This document shows, piece by piece, positions 46,078 through 56,251 of a stretch of DNA of 64,000 nt. The translations under genes were made by a program, and so were the position numbers. Each line of letters opens with the position of its first letter. Position 1 is the stretch's first letter. The DNA comes from Actinernus sp. WN-2022 (Eukaryota > Cnidaria > Anthozoa > Actiniaria > Actinernidae): positions 32,012,792 to 32,076,791 of the forward strand of contig JAOWCC010001501.1 of assembly GCA_030867875.1 (NCBI GenBank), read 5' to 3'. The notes under the pieces were generated by a model. The model was given only the letters and a program-made list of their open reading frames with translations, made no database searches and was not told the DNA's origin.

Positions 46078-47783
46078 TACTTGGGCTGCCTGTGGCAGCA
46101 CCGAGTCTTAAAATGCAAGTCGTTATTTTTTTTTTTACTTTTTTTTTTATTCCGTGTAGCAAGTTTTCTGCGCATGCGTTAAAGGTCAAATTCACACCAA
46201 TCAGATTGCACTGTGCTGGTCACGCAACAATCGCCAGGTTAATTTATTTACAGAATTTAATACAGTAAAGCAAGATGGCGGAGGACCCGCGAGCAACTTT
46301 CTCTCTAACTTGGAGTCTCATCTCTCAAATGTAAGCCAGTTTAATGTTTTATTTAACTTCACTCGTGCGAAAGCCTTCCAACAGGCTCAGGATATTTCAA
46401 CTGGCGCTATTGTCGGAGCCGAAGGACCGCGTTTTTTACCCAGATGGCCAGTGATTTTATTTACGACATGTACGACGACCTGAAGCCAGGATCCGGAAAG
46501 CTAAAATTCGAAGAAATAGATATTGGAATCTATAAGCCATCGGCTCGCTGTGCTGCATTTAAAACATCCGAGGAGAACATCTTATTTTGGGTGAAGGCAC
46601 TTCAAGACCAATATTATGAGTCTCTTAAAAACTGTCAGAGATTTAAATTTACCGTAAGTTGGATCAGAGAGTATTGAGATCAAGTTATTTCGTTCCAGCG
46701 AGGATATTGACCTAGCGGAAACGGTACAAGCTGTCGAAGGATTTTACTTATAATCATCCACGTCTACTTAACAACAGGAATAGTTATGTGCCAAGGCATG
46801 GGCAAAGATTGAGTTTCCCAGATTACAGCACAGGCTTCCCAGACTCGACCTATATTTCCCGCCTTTTGGGTTACCTGTGGTATGTTTCATAAGCGATCTC
46901 GGAAGAGTTTAAATAATTGCTCCTTGTGAATTCTCTTTTCCGATTCCTACGAAATAAATCTTCAATAATAAAAGATTGATACTTAATGAAGTTGTGTGAG
47001 TGTTTTTTTGGCGATTTGGGGCCTTCTAAAGCAGTTTATTAGGATTCGTAATTTTGACCGTTGGCCGTGGCTCTAAGAAAGTTAACAAGGTAGGCAAGTC
47101 GACCTCGCCAAAGCACACACTTACCTCAAAGATCACCCAAAAATCGGCACTTTTCTTCCTCGCTCGCTATTCAGCTTTCGGCACAGGAGGGAATAGTTAT
47201 CAAGCAACATCTGACCAGAGATTTAGGAAAATCCATCAAATTTATCATCGCCAAACCGCCTCCTCGAGACCCAAAAAGCGCGAGCTTGCAATGATCTGTA
47301 AGAACCAGAATGACCAAAGCGGTCCAAAATGTTCCCGACCCTACCCAAAACGATGCAAATCGCCTTTTTTCAAGAGCCATCTTTCTTACATGACAACCCG
47401 ATCCCTATTCATCAGAATACATTGACGAGAGTTTACAATCACCTGACCGACAACCCACTACCGAAAGAAAGGGACCATGAAGTACGGTAGTACGGTTAAT
47501 TCTCGGGTTCAAAACAACGAATATATGCCTGCTCAAATGCAGTGTTAAACGAATAAGTAGTGTTTAAATTAAAAGGTCAACATACGAGAAAAACAAAAAT
47601 ATTAAATTACATATATACTAGGGGAGCAGAGAATGAAAGTCACCGCGCTACCGGCCACTCCTAAAGACTGCTAAATTCAGCTAATACTTCTTCCCTTTGG
47701 TTATTACTAAGAGGATTTCAAATGAAAGTGTATTTCATCTTCAATCTCATGTGGCCCGAGTGAAAGCCCAGATGGGCTCATGT
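46078..47783 (+). mobile_element. Helentron-like element A2
   Basis: TACTTGGGCTGCC start, GGGCTCATGT end, again between T and T in the same satellite unit, 40 bp from A1. 1706 bp. It shares 5' and 3' portions with A1, holds a 77-codon frame (46444-46677, MASDFIYDMYDDLKPGSG start) and one arm of the foldback family seen whole at 50555-51584. Confidence 0.75.
46829..47370 (+). repeat. Single-arm copy of the 50.6-kb foldback family
   Basis: Begins CACAGGCTTCCCAGACTCG and matches the left arm of 50555-51584 for about 540 bp, extending through the part that is the right-arm-only segment there. No inverted partner. Confidence 0.75.
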
Positions 47784-47912
47784 TGAATATAAAATCGGTT
47801 TTACTGAATATAAAATGGTTTACTGAATATAAAACCTGTTTATTGAATATAAAATCGGGTTTACTGAATGTAAAATAGGTTTACTGAATATTGCAACAAT
47901 CCGGCAACCATA

Positions 47913-48696
47913 GTTTTCATCGTCATGACAACGCGATCACAAAATTGGTTTGCATTTATGAAATCAAATAAAACATCTTGGTCCTTGTAGAACTACCAAA
48001 AATACACTGATAATCCCAATTTTGAAACATTAGGTTATTTCCTAACGGAACTGTGGGCCAATGAATGTACGACAATTTTACAGTACTTTGTACGCGGCCA
48101 AACAACGAAAATACAAATAAAGCTTAATTTCCCATCAAATTCATTGGGCTTCACTTCCAAACTCTTTGAATGCAACTTCTAAAGATTTATCGAGTTAAAA
48201 AAATAAATTTAAACAATAACATCGATTTTTTTATGCCTTCCAGAAAATACGCTGGGACTTCTGTCATAAAATTCAATAATTTATTTACTCCGGAAGGATA
48301 CACAGTATCGACGTGAAATTTTCTGTGTAGACTTTTATTATCGAAGTCTGAAGACATCTGAACTCCTGAACTGTGAGAGCAACACTGTCACTCGCCAACA
48401 CGAAGCCAGAAATAGTGACACCAGCACAGATTTATGATGAGCGAAGCAATATTCAACTCTCGAGTTAAACTTAACAAGAAACCTCTCACGGCCGAGGTTT
48501 TGGTTCGAGAAATTAAAGGCTTCCAACAATTCCCTTTATAGTTCTGTAATATAATGAGCAGACTGAAGTTTTTGGAATGAGGATAAAGCTTTTAATTAGA
48601 GATAACCAACAGGCATTTCAGTTAATAATCTTTAATCCAACAAATACCAAGATGGACTCGTAATGGCTCATCATGCCGATAGCAAGAACAGGGCTC
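47913..48696. other. Interior of element A3, no gene
   Basis: AT-rich, no recognisable coding. Confidence 0.4.
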
Positions 48697-49266
48697 TTTC
48701 TCGATATATCAACGACAATGAACTACAGCAAAACAATACCCTGAAATACAAAGAACCCTAACCCCAGAATACAATGAACTACAGCAAAACAATACCCTGA
48801 AATACAAAGAACCCTAACCCCAGAATACAATGAACTACAGCAAAACAATACCCTGAAATACAAAGAACCCTAACCCCAGAATACAATGAACTACAGCAAA
48901 ACAATACCCTGAAATACAAAGAACCCTAACCCCAGAATACAATGAACTACAGCAAAACAATACCCTGAAATACAAAGAACCCTAACCCCAGAATACAATG
49001 AACTACAGCAAAACAATACCCTGAAATACAAAGAACCCTAACCCCAGAATACAATGAACTACAGCAAAACAATACCCTGAAATACAAAGAACCCTAACCC
49101 CAGAATACAATGAACTACAGCAAAACAATACCCTGAAATACAAAGAACCCTAACCCCAGAATACAATGAACTACAGCAAAACAATACCCTGAAATACAAA
49201 GAACGAACGAAAACAATAGAGTTGTTCATTGTCCTGAATTTCAGGACGTTGATATATCGAGAAAGC
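48697..49266. repeat. 9 x 56-bp satellite bounded by an inverted repeat
   Basis: Nine nearly identical units of AATGAACTACAGCAAAACAA + TACCCTGAAATACAAAGAAC + CCTAACCCCAGAATAC (48718-49204). It is bracketed by CTTTCTCGATATATCAACG and its inverse CGTTGATATATCGAGAAAG. Confidence 0.9.
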
Positions 49267-50027
49267 CCCAAGAACGGCATGTAGATAAAGTTACATAGAG
49301 GCACACAAATTGACATAGCCAGCTCCATCACAGGATGGACAGGATACAACTTATAATATGGTACAAATATAAACATACATTTGAGACAATCATCTATTAG
49401 TACTAGGAACCTGCAGTATAACAGAACAGCAGACTAAATTGTAAACGTGTGTTACATGAATAAGTAGTGTTTAAATTAAAAGGTCAACTTCTTTAATTTA
49501 CATACGAGAAAAACAAAAATATTAAATTACATATATACTAGGTGAGCAGAGAATGAAAGTCACCGCGCTACCGGCCACTCCTAAAGACTGCTAAATTCAG
49601 CTAATGATTCTTCCCTTTGGTTATTACTAAGAGGATTTCAAATGAAAGTGTAGTGTTTCATCTTCAATCTGATGTGGCCCGAGTGAAAGCTCAGATGGGC
49701 TCTTGTTATTTTTATAGCTGAGGATGTTCCTAGAGATCGATAAATCCATCTCAAACCACTCTATTAATACTGGTCGGGGAAGTATTTCTACTGTACGGGC
49801 CCTGCCGGCAAGTTTGTGCCCCCCAGTCGAAATTTCCATACAAACGTCTGTAAAATTTCCCGAAATTTTCCGAGTTTGCGGGCCTGTATCTTTGCTCCTA
49901 TTCAAGATATAACTCTCAAATTTGGGATTTTGACTAACTTTGATGTGTTCTTTCCAGTTTTGCTGTTATACGTATATATCAAAAGTTAAAAAAAGAACGT
50001 GGAAATTTGGTTCACGACAATCCCGGC

Positions 50028-50325
50028 CCATGGCATACGCCCCCGGTGGGAGGTACTCCCTTATATGGGCTATACAGGTATGTGCCGCGGGATAGGGTAT
50101 GGTGGACTGGGAAAGGGTATCCTTTTCACGTTTTGGTCTGGGAAAGGGTATGGATTTTGATATACTAGTCGTTAACGCCATGCTTTGCGCTCTATCGACC
50201 ACGCGGCTTTCGTAGTGTAATTGAGTATGAATCTATGGTTTGGGTCTGGGATAGGGTATAGATTTTTTGCTTCAAGTCTGGGATAGGGTATTACCATATC
50301 CGTTATGGCGGCCGGTCATGTTTAT
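50028..50325. repeat. Partial copy of the CTGGGATAGGGTATGG element
   Basis: Contains GGGAGGTACTCCCTTATATG, GTGCCGCGGGATAGGGTATG and repeated TCTGGGATAGGGTAT. Same family as 11084-11619 (inverted), 55013-55421 and 57799-61322. Its right end is missing next to the LINE ORF1. Confidence 0.75.
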
Positions 50326-50383
50326 TTCTGCATGCCGTGAAATCGCTTGAATAATAGACTGAGCGCTGAAGTAACTACTCAAT

Positions 50384-51893
50384 ATGGCTTCTAAAGATCA
50401 CTTAACTAAGAAATCATTTATGGAACTTTGGAAGAATGAGCTTCTACCGAGTTTAAGGAAGGAATACGCTGAATCGATCCGCAGCGAGGTGAAAGAAATC
50501 AACATGCGAATCAAAGATCTAATGACTCGCTTCGACAAGATCGAAGAGTCTCAGCACAGGCTTCCCAGACTCGACGTATATTTTCCGCTTATTAGTCTGC
50601 TGGGTTACCTGTGGTTTATCGAATAGTTTCATAACGATCTCAGAAGAGTTTAAATAATTGCTTCGTGTGAACTTTCTTTTCCGATTCCTACGAAATGAAT
50701 CTTCAATAATAAAAGATTGATACTTAATGAAGTTGTGTGAGTGGTTTTTTGGCGATTTGGGGCCTTCTAAAGCAATTTATTAGGATTCGAAATTTTGACC
50801 GTTGGCCGAGGCTCTAAGAAAGTTAACAAGGTAGGCAAGTCGACCTCGCCAAAGCACACACTTACCTCAAAGATCACCCAAAAATCGGCACTTTTCTTCC
50901 TCGCTCGCTATTCAGCTTTCGGCACAGGAGGGAATAGATATCAAGCAACATCTGACCAGAGATTTAGGAAAATCCATCATTTATCATCGCCAAACCGCCT
51001 CCTCGAGACCCAAAAAGGTCCCCCATGAAAAAAGGCGATTTGCATCGTTTTGGATAGGCTCGGGAAAATTTTGGACCGCTTTGGTCATTCTGGTTCTTAC
51101 AGATCATTGCAAGGTCGCGCTTTTTGGGTCTCGAGGAGGCGGTTTGGCGATGATAAATTTGATGGATTTTCCTAAATCTCTGGTCAGATGTTGCTTGATA
51201 ACTATTCCCTCCTGTGCCGAAAGCTGAATAGCGAGCGAGGAAGAAAAGTGCCGATTTTTGGGTGATCTTTGAGGTAAGTGTGTGCTTTGGCGAGGTCGAC
51301 TTGCCTACCTTGTTAACTTTCTTAGAGCCTCGGCCAACGGTCAAAATTTCGAATCCTAATAAATTGCTTTAGAAGGCCCCAAATCGCCAAAAAACCACTC
51401 ACACAACTTCATTAAGTATCAATCTTTTATTATTGAAGATTCATTTCGTAGGAATCGGAAAAGAAAGTTCACACGAAGCAATTATTTAAACTCTTCTGAG
51501 ATCGTTATGAAACTATTCGATAAACCACAGGTAACCCAACAGACTAATAAGCGGGAAATATACGTCGAGTCTGGGAAGCCTGTGGTCTCAGTCATTCCTA
51601 TCCGCTAAATACGACAAACTACTGGAATCGCTTCAAAGTACAAAAAAGCAAGTACAAAGCTTGGATAGCAATATTGATGCCAACGCCAACCAAATTAGCA
51701 ACTTACAGGATGCAATTTACGAACACGATACAAGCATTGATGATATTCAACAATACTGTCGAAGGGATTATTTAGAAATCACTGGCATACCAGTCATACC
51801 TGCCGAACAGCCCAAAAATATTGTAATCGAAGTTGCTTCACAGGTAGGAATCGTCTTATCGGCTAATGAGATCTCGATAGCCCACCGGCTGCC
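50384..51893 (+). pseudogene. LINE ORF1-like protein, interrupted and truncated
   Basis: ATG at 50384 opens MASKDHLTKKSFMELWKNEL, then a coiled coil up to FDKIEESQ, where a foldback element (50555-51584) interrupts it. The frame resumes at 51586 as SQSFLSAKYDKLLESLQSTK and continues through a long coiled coil to CRRDYLEITGIPV, then IAHRLPS, where another element cuts it off. Coiled coil followed by an 'RR-x-LEI-x-GIP' block is the pattern of nucleic-acid-chaperone ORF1 proteins of L1/Tx1-type LINEs. No ORF2 follows. Confidence 0.75.
50555..51584. mobile_element. 1030-bp foldback, 7-bp TSD
   Basis: Ends CACAGGCTTCCCAG and CTGGGAAGCCTGTG begin arms of about 450 bp with very high identity. GTCTCAG is duplicated exactly (50548-50554 and 51585-51591). 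CA...TG ends with a 7-bp duplication recall P-superfamily elements. The arm frame starting MTVGRGSKKVNKVG recurs in three copies but is just arm sequence. Confidence 0.85.
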
Positions 51894-53386
51894 GAGTGTA
51901 GGTTTTTGTCGAGGGTCGAGGGTCGAGTGTAAAAAGTCGAGGGTCGAGGGTAAAAAGTCGAGGGTCCAAAAATATTGCTTAAATCTATCTATACACTGCT
52001 CTCTTCGCAAGTAAGTCGAGAAACTATCCTGGTTAACTAATCTCAAGTCATCCAAACAGCCAGAAAGACTGAGCTACCGAATTCCAGAGTGCGAACGAGC
52101 TTACCGATGTCAATCAAAGTCCATGGAGTGAAATTTTAGAACGTGTTCCCGACGGGACCCCTGTACTGTTTCCCGCCTCAAGATCACATGACTGAAAAGC
52201 CAAGCCTCCGTTCGAGATAAGCTCCGCTCGATACGACAAGCACATGTGGTAAGTTCTTTGTTACTGGATGTGGTCACACGAGAGGGTTAAACAAGATTTA
52301 GCGACCTAAATCACGATTTTAAAAAGTGTAAAATCTAATCACGATTTACGAAACTCGAGAGGTATGTTTGTTTTGGAATGTTAATTAAAACGAAAAGTAC
52401 ATGTAGCTGTCATTATACAGACAAGGCGGTCATGCTTGTCTGTAGTTTAATTTTCCGAGTTCTTCGTGATGCCGGTCTTGGCCAACAAACCCTGCTAGCA
52501 GAGGTTCTTTTCTCTTACCCTCTCTCCAGCTCCACTAACGAGGGAGAAAGTAACCTCTGCCACGATCCGAACGGTTTTCTGTTGAGCATGCGCCACTGTA
52601 TCTGGATTTCCATTGGCCGAGAAAAACGAGACAGTAAACATTGTAGATTTCCTATTGTTAACGGCAAGAGAAGGCGTGGGAAAATAAAATAAATTTCCTT
52701 CGTCGAGAGTGATGTTGCTTTCCTTGAGGTTTGACACAGCTGCTTTTAACGCTACTTCGAACTCGCTCACGCTCATGTTCACTCCAAAAACAGATGACAT
52801 CTCGAAACTGCAGATTCTAGACTGGGCAGTGTTTTAATAGTATCAGCAGGTCATGTGCGTGTGACGTCGATCTCGAGAAACCGGTTAGTCATGTGACTTA
52901 CCTCCAAAAACTTGGAGCCGGCGAGATATGAAGAACCGTTCGGATCGTGACAGAGGTTACTTTCTCCCTCGTTAGTGGAGCTGGAGAGAGGGTAAGAGAA
53001 AAGAACCTCTGCTAGCAGGGTTTGGCCAACGTTATCGTAGCAGGATTTGCTATTTTTCTGCTCAGACGATTCATAAGTAAATCCCACTCAAGTCGCATGA
53101 AAAGGATGAAGATACTCCTACTGCAAAGAAGGTGGAGAAACCGCTTAGCTGCTGTTGTTTCAAATGCCGCCAGAGGCCGGGCACTGACATGTCACACGGT
53201 GAAGCGGCGACGGGCGGGCATTGATGACGAATAACTCGCAATTTTTTTTTACCGGTAAACTTATTTTTCAGAAACATCTACGCAAATTTTTGGACCCTCG
53301 ACATTTTACCCTCGACCCTCGACTTTTTACACTCGACCCTCGACTTTTTACACTCGACCCTCGACCCTCGACAAAAACCTACACTC
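51894..53386. mobile_element. Satellite-TIR element (GTCGAGGGTCGAG type), no TSD
   Basis: Both ends start GAGTGTAGGTTTTTGTCGAG and run into 21-bp units of GTCGAGGGTCGAGTGTAAAAA. Left flank is LINE ORF1; right flank is module M. The flanks (CCGGCTGCC / TAACAATGC) share nothing. The element at 52488-53022 is nested inside. Confidence 0.85.
52488..53022. mobile_element. 535-bp MULE-like element, 9-bp TSD
   Basis: Ends AACCCTGCTAGCAGAGG and CCTCTGCTAGCAGGGTT with about 110-bp arms. Flanks TGGCCAACA and TGGCCAACG match at 8 of 9 bases. The end sequence resembles the TACCCTGC hairpin family. Confidence 0.8.
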
Positions 53387-53595
53387 TAACAATGCATAAG
53401 TATCTGTGAACTGTATGTAATAACCTTTACCATTTCAAATTCTGAATAACATCTTTTTTAACTTCGATAATTTATGTTCCTGAAATAATTACGTAAATTG
53501 TATAACTAATCAATGAGAACAAGGTGACTTCAATACAGTGATTGCAATAAACTTGCAAAAGTATTACTTGACTAATAGACACTGCATGATGCGTT
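53387..53595. repeat. Module M, copy 2, left part
   Basis: Matches 1463-1672 almost exactly and ends in TGATGCGTT, the 9-bp target of the next element. Confidence 0.9.
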
Positions 53596-54708
53596 CGGCA
53601 GGTACAAAATGTAGACTGGAAAATGCAGACTGCAGACTGGAAAATGCAGACTGCAGACTGGAAAATGCAGACTGCAGACTGGAAAATGCAGACTGCAGAC
53701 TGGAAAATGCAGACTGCAGACTGGAAAATGCAGACCGGAAAATGAAGACTCAAAAATGCAGACCAGACAAAATCAATAAGAAACAGAGATCTATCGGTCT
53801 GTAACAGGGCGACTCTGCAAGGCTTTAGATGACTTAGATCCTTATTTTTGGGGGTTATACACGTCTAATGCGGGGTCTTGCTTTTTTCTTGACTGCCGGC
53901 GCCAGACACGCCGTGTATATGCGAGACACGCCGAATCCGAGCTTTTCATGACAATATTCAGTCCTTAATAACAGAAAGGAAAAGCTATGTATTCCGAGGT
54001 ATTTTGAGTTATTTACTTACTTTTTAATTACGTTCGTATTAGCCGGGTCCTGTCTTTGTTAAACTGATTCAGTCCCATCTTCTTCTGTCCACCATTTTAA
54101 ATTTATTGCTATGCACAGGAAGCCCAAAGCAGCCTCTCCAATTACATATAAATTGTTCTTGGAGGGGCTATTACATTAAGGATTTTCTTGAACTTTCTTG
54201 TCTATTAAAATGATCATCCTTTACCTGTGAACTTAAGCCACAAACTAGTCCTCAACACTAAACGTCGTTTTCCTGGGCGCTCAAGCTTGAAACGTTTTTC
54301 AGTTAACGGTTAACGTTGACGGGGTAAGTCGTATGAGCCTAGGGTTTTTGAGAACGAGTGCTAACTCTCTTATCCACGTTTCAAAGACGGATCTAAGACC
54401 TAAAAAAAAATCGGCCATAGGTATTGCATTTAACAGTATGGTCACCGTGAGATCTGTTGCCACGCGGCCAGTCACCCATGATCCAACAACAAACCTTGCC
54501 CAATCCGGATAAAGTGGACACCCCGGCAGAATAATCTCATTACTAGAATGATTATGAGTATTATGTTGCAATCAATCAACTTCACACCGGTGTTAGCTTA
54601 GAACTTTTCCGCAATTCGCTTTATCGGTTTATTTGATAAAGTTCTAGAGCAATTACAGTATTGTAAACAGGGCTGTAAAGTAAACTGTCATCCAAATAAT
54701 CTTGTGTA

Positions 54709-54939
54709 TTGTATGAAGAGACGATCGAGGACTTTGACAAGCCGTTGAGAGTTCCAGAAGTTAATTCTGTACAAGGTGCGATGGAACTTGCTAAGAAGTT
54801 GCAGACTTCTCTGACTGGCGCGCAAGGAAACGAGCGACTGTCTCAAGCCGTTGCACGCATAAATGATATCTTGGTGGACATGCAACTCAAGTCTTTAAGC
54901 GCAATGAAGCAGTCTTCCATTTGCAAATATTTCTCCTAA
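54709..54939 (+). pseudogene. Pogo/Tigger-type transposase C-terminal fragment
   Basis: Reads EETIEDFDKPLRVPEVNSVQ, GAMELAKKLQTSLTG, then RINDILVDMQLKSLSAMKQ and ends QSSICKYFS before a stop. The layout (a 'v-s..eA...l..l' helix, an 'l..in.l...q' helix, then a terminal Q-x2-I-x2-YF) matches the C-terminus of pogo/Tigger/Jerky-type transposases, where the last motif is a PCNA-interacting (PIP) box. A stop lies four codons upstream of the frame start, so this is one exon or a captured fragment. No DDE domain remains. Confidence 0.5.
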
Positions 54940-55012
54940 TTCTTGTGTGTACAGATTTATGTACCGACATTAGCTCACAATGATGACAACGTCATATACC
55001 TGCAGCTTTATT

Positions 55013-55421
55013 CCCGGAGGGTGGGTACTCTCTTATATGGGCTATATGGGTACATGTGCCGCGGGATAGGGCATGGTTTTTGAGCTGCCGAGGTCTGGGA
55101 TAGGTTATCCTTTTTACGGTTTTGGCCTGGGAAAGGGTATGGATTTTGATATACTTGTCGTTGACGCCATGCTTAGCGCTCTATCGACCACACTACAGCT
55201 TAAAATACCATATTAAAACAAAACAACGGCTTTCGTAGTGTAATTGTTCGGGATCTGGACTCTGGACATCACAAGATCACCTCTGGGATAGGGTATAGAT
55301 TTTTTGCTTCAAGTCTGGGATAGGGTATGGTAAACGGCATTTTTAGGTCTGGGATAGGGTCAGGGTTTTGAGGTCTCCGCGGCACACCCCCACCCAAAAA
55401 TCTTCTGAGTACCACCCAGGG
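55013..55421. mobile_element. CTGGGATAGGGTATGG element inside element 1
   Basis: Starts CCCGGAGGGTGGGTACTC, ends GAGTACCACCCAGGG. Flanks GCTTTATT / TCTTTATA agree at 6 of 8 bases; the sister copy in element 2 has TCTTTATT on the right, supporting an original CTTTATT duplication. Confidence 0.65.
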
Positions 55422-56097
55422 TCTTTATAGTAGCTCCCGTAAGCGGACACATCCCATATTCCACAAGTGTCCGCTTACGAGAACTATTCCCGTAAGCGGA
55501 CAGTTCCAGTTACGGACCGCTTTTTCTGATTCTCAAGGGTGTCCGCTTTACCAAACAGGAAACCCAAATTTATATGTAACCGGAGAGGCTGCTTTGGGCT
55601 TCCTGTGCATAGCAATAAATTTAAAATGGTGGACAGAAGGTGAGATGGGACTGAATCAGTTTAACAAAGACAGGACCCGGCTAAATACGAACGTAATTAA
55701 AAAGTAAGTAAATAACTCAAAATACCTCGGAATACATAGCTTTTCCTTTCTGTTATTAAGGAAATATTGTCATGAAAAGCTCGGATTCGGCGTGGCTCGC
55801 ATACGGCCGGCGACGTGTCTGGCGCCGGCAGTCAAGAAAAAAGCAAGACCCCTCATTAGACGTGTATAACCCCAAGAAATAAGGATCTATTAAAGTCATC
55901 TATTAAAAGCCTTGCAGAGTCGCCCAGTTACAGATAGATCTATGTTTCTTATTGATTTTGTCTGGTCTGCATTTTCCGGTCTGCATTTTCCGGTCTGCAT
56001 TTTCCAGTCTGCATTTTCCAGTCTGCATTTTCCAGTCTGCAGTCTGCATTTTCCAGTCTGCAGTCTGAATTTTCCAGTCTGCATTTTGTACCTGCAG

Positions 56098-56186
56098 TAC
56101 CCCGCGAGCAGAGGTTTCTCATCTCTCTGCCTTTCCTGTCGCCGACAGGAAAGGCAGAGAGATGAGAAACCTCTGCTCGCAGGGTA
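56098..56186. mobile_element. 89-bp perfect-hairpin element, 9-bp TSD
   Basis: Ends TACCCCGCGAGCAGAGG and CCTCTGCTCGCAGGGTA. The 9-bp duplication TACCTGCAG is exact (56089-56097 and 56187-56195). It inserted into the very end of satellite-TIR element 1. Same family as 18485-18589. Confidence 0.95.
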
Positions 56187-56195
56187 TACCTGCAG

Positions 56196-56251
56196 TGATG
56201 CGTTGATTTTTTTCCCCAGACATATTTATTGCAATCACTGTACTGGAAAAC
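56196..56251. repeat. Module M, copy 2, middle part
   Basis: About 56 bp of module M between the two large insertions: TGATGCGTTGATTTTTTTCC ... CACTGTACTGGAAAAC. Confidence 0.9.

Larger units (their letters stand above)
43166..47912. mobile_element. Satellite-TIR element (ATTCAGTAAACC type)
   Basis: Both ends start TATGGTTGCCGGATTG and run into 20-21-bp units of TTTTATATTCAGTAAACC. The outer 130 bp of both ends are almost identical, and further inverted sequence extends inward to about 44000 / 44530. The right arm is interrupted by elements A1 and A2. No target duplication was found at the outer ends. Confidence 0.75.
43004..49706 (+). mobile_element. Helentron-like element A3 (outermost of nested stack)
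   Basis: Starts TACTCGGGCTGCC, with a 5' hairpin (CTCGG ... CGAG), and ends GCCCGAGTGAAAGCTCAGAT then GGGCTCTTGT. It lies between T and T with no target duplication. The 5' ACTCGGGC is matched by an inverted GCCCGAGT set about 22 bp in from the 3' end (an asymmetric TIR), followed by a 3' hairpin. These are traits described for Helitron2/Helentron elements. No Rep/helicase is present, so it is non-autonomous. It contains the satellite-TIR element at 43166-47912; the pairing of its two ends is inferred. Confidence 0.6.
53596..56195. mobile_element. Satellite-TIR element 1 (GCAGACTGGAAAATGCAGACT), 9-bp TSD
   Basis: Ends CGGCAGGTACAAAATG and CATTTTGTACCTGCAG lead into 21-bp tandem repeats, then about 450 bp more of inverted sequence (arms 53596 to about 54155 and about 55567 to 56195). 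TGATGCGTT is duplicated exactly (53587-53595 and 56196-56204). The module M copy at 1430 shows the empty site. It carries a pogo-like C-terminal fragment (54709-54939) and an 8-bp-type element (55013-55421). A 98-bp hairpin insertion sits at its right end. Confidence 0.9.

Noticed and set aside
48718..49204. Telomere-like repeat because of CCCTAACCCC
   Set aside because: The repeating unit is 56 bp and holds only one such motif per unit.
47054..51344. Recurrent MTVGRGSKKVNKVG frame (three copies) as a conserved protein
   Set aside because: The copies are arms of one foldback family, two of them inverted within one element. Conservation is DNA-level identity.
54299..54571. Minus-strand frame with AIPMADFFLGLRSVFETWIR, shared by both sister elements
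   Set aside because: The sister copy has an indel that breaks the frame on either side, so there is no sign of selection for a protein.
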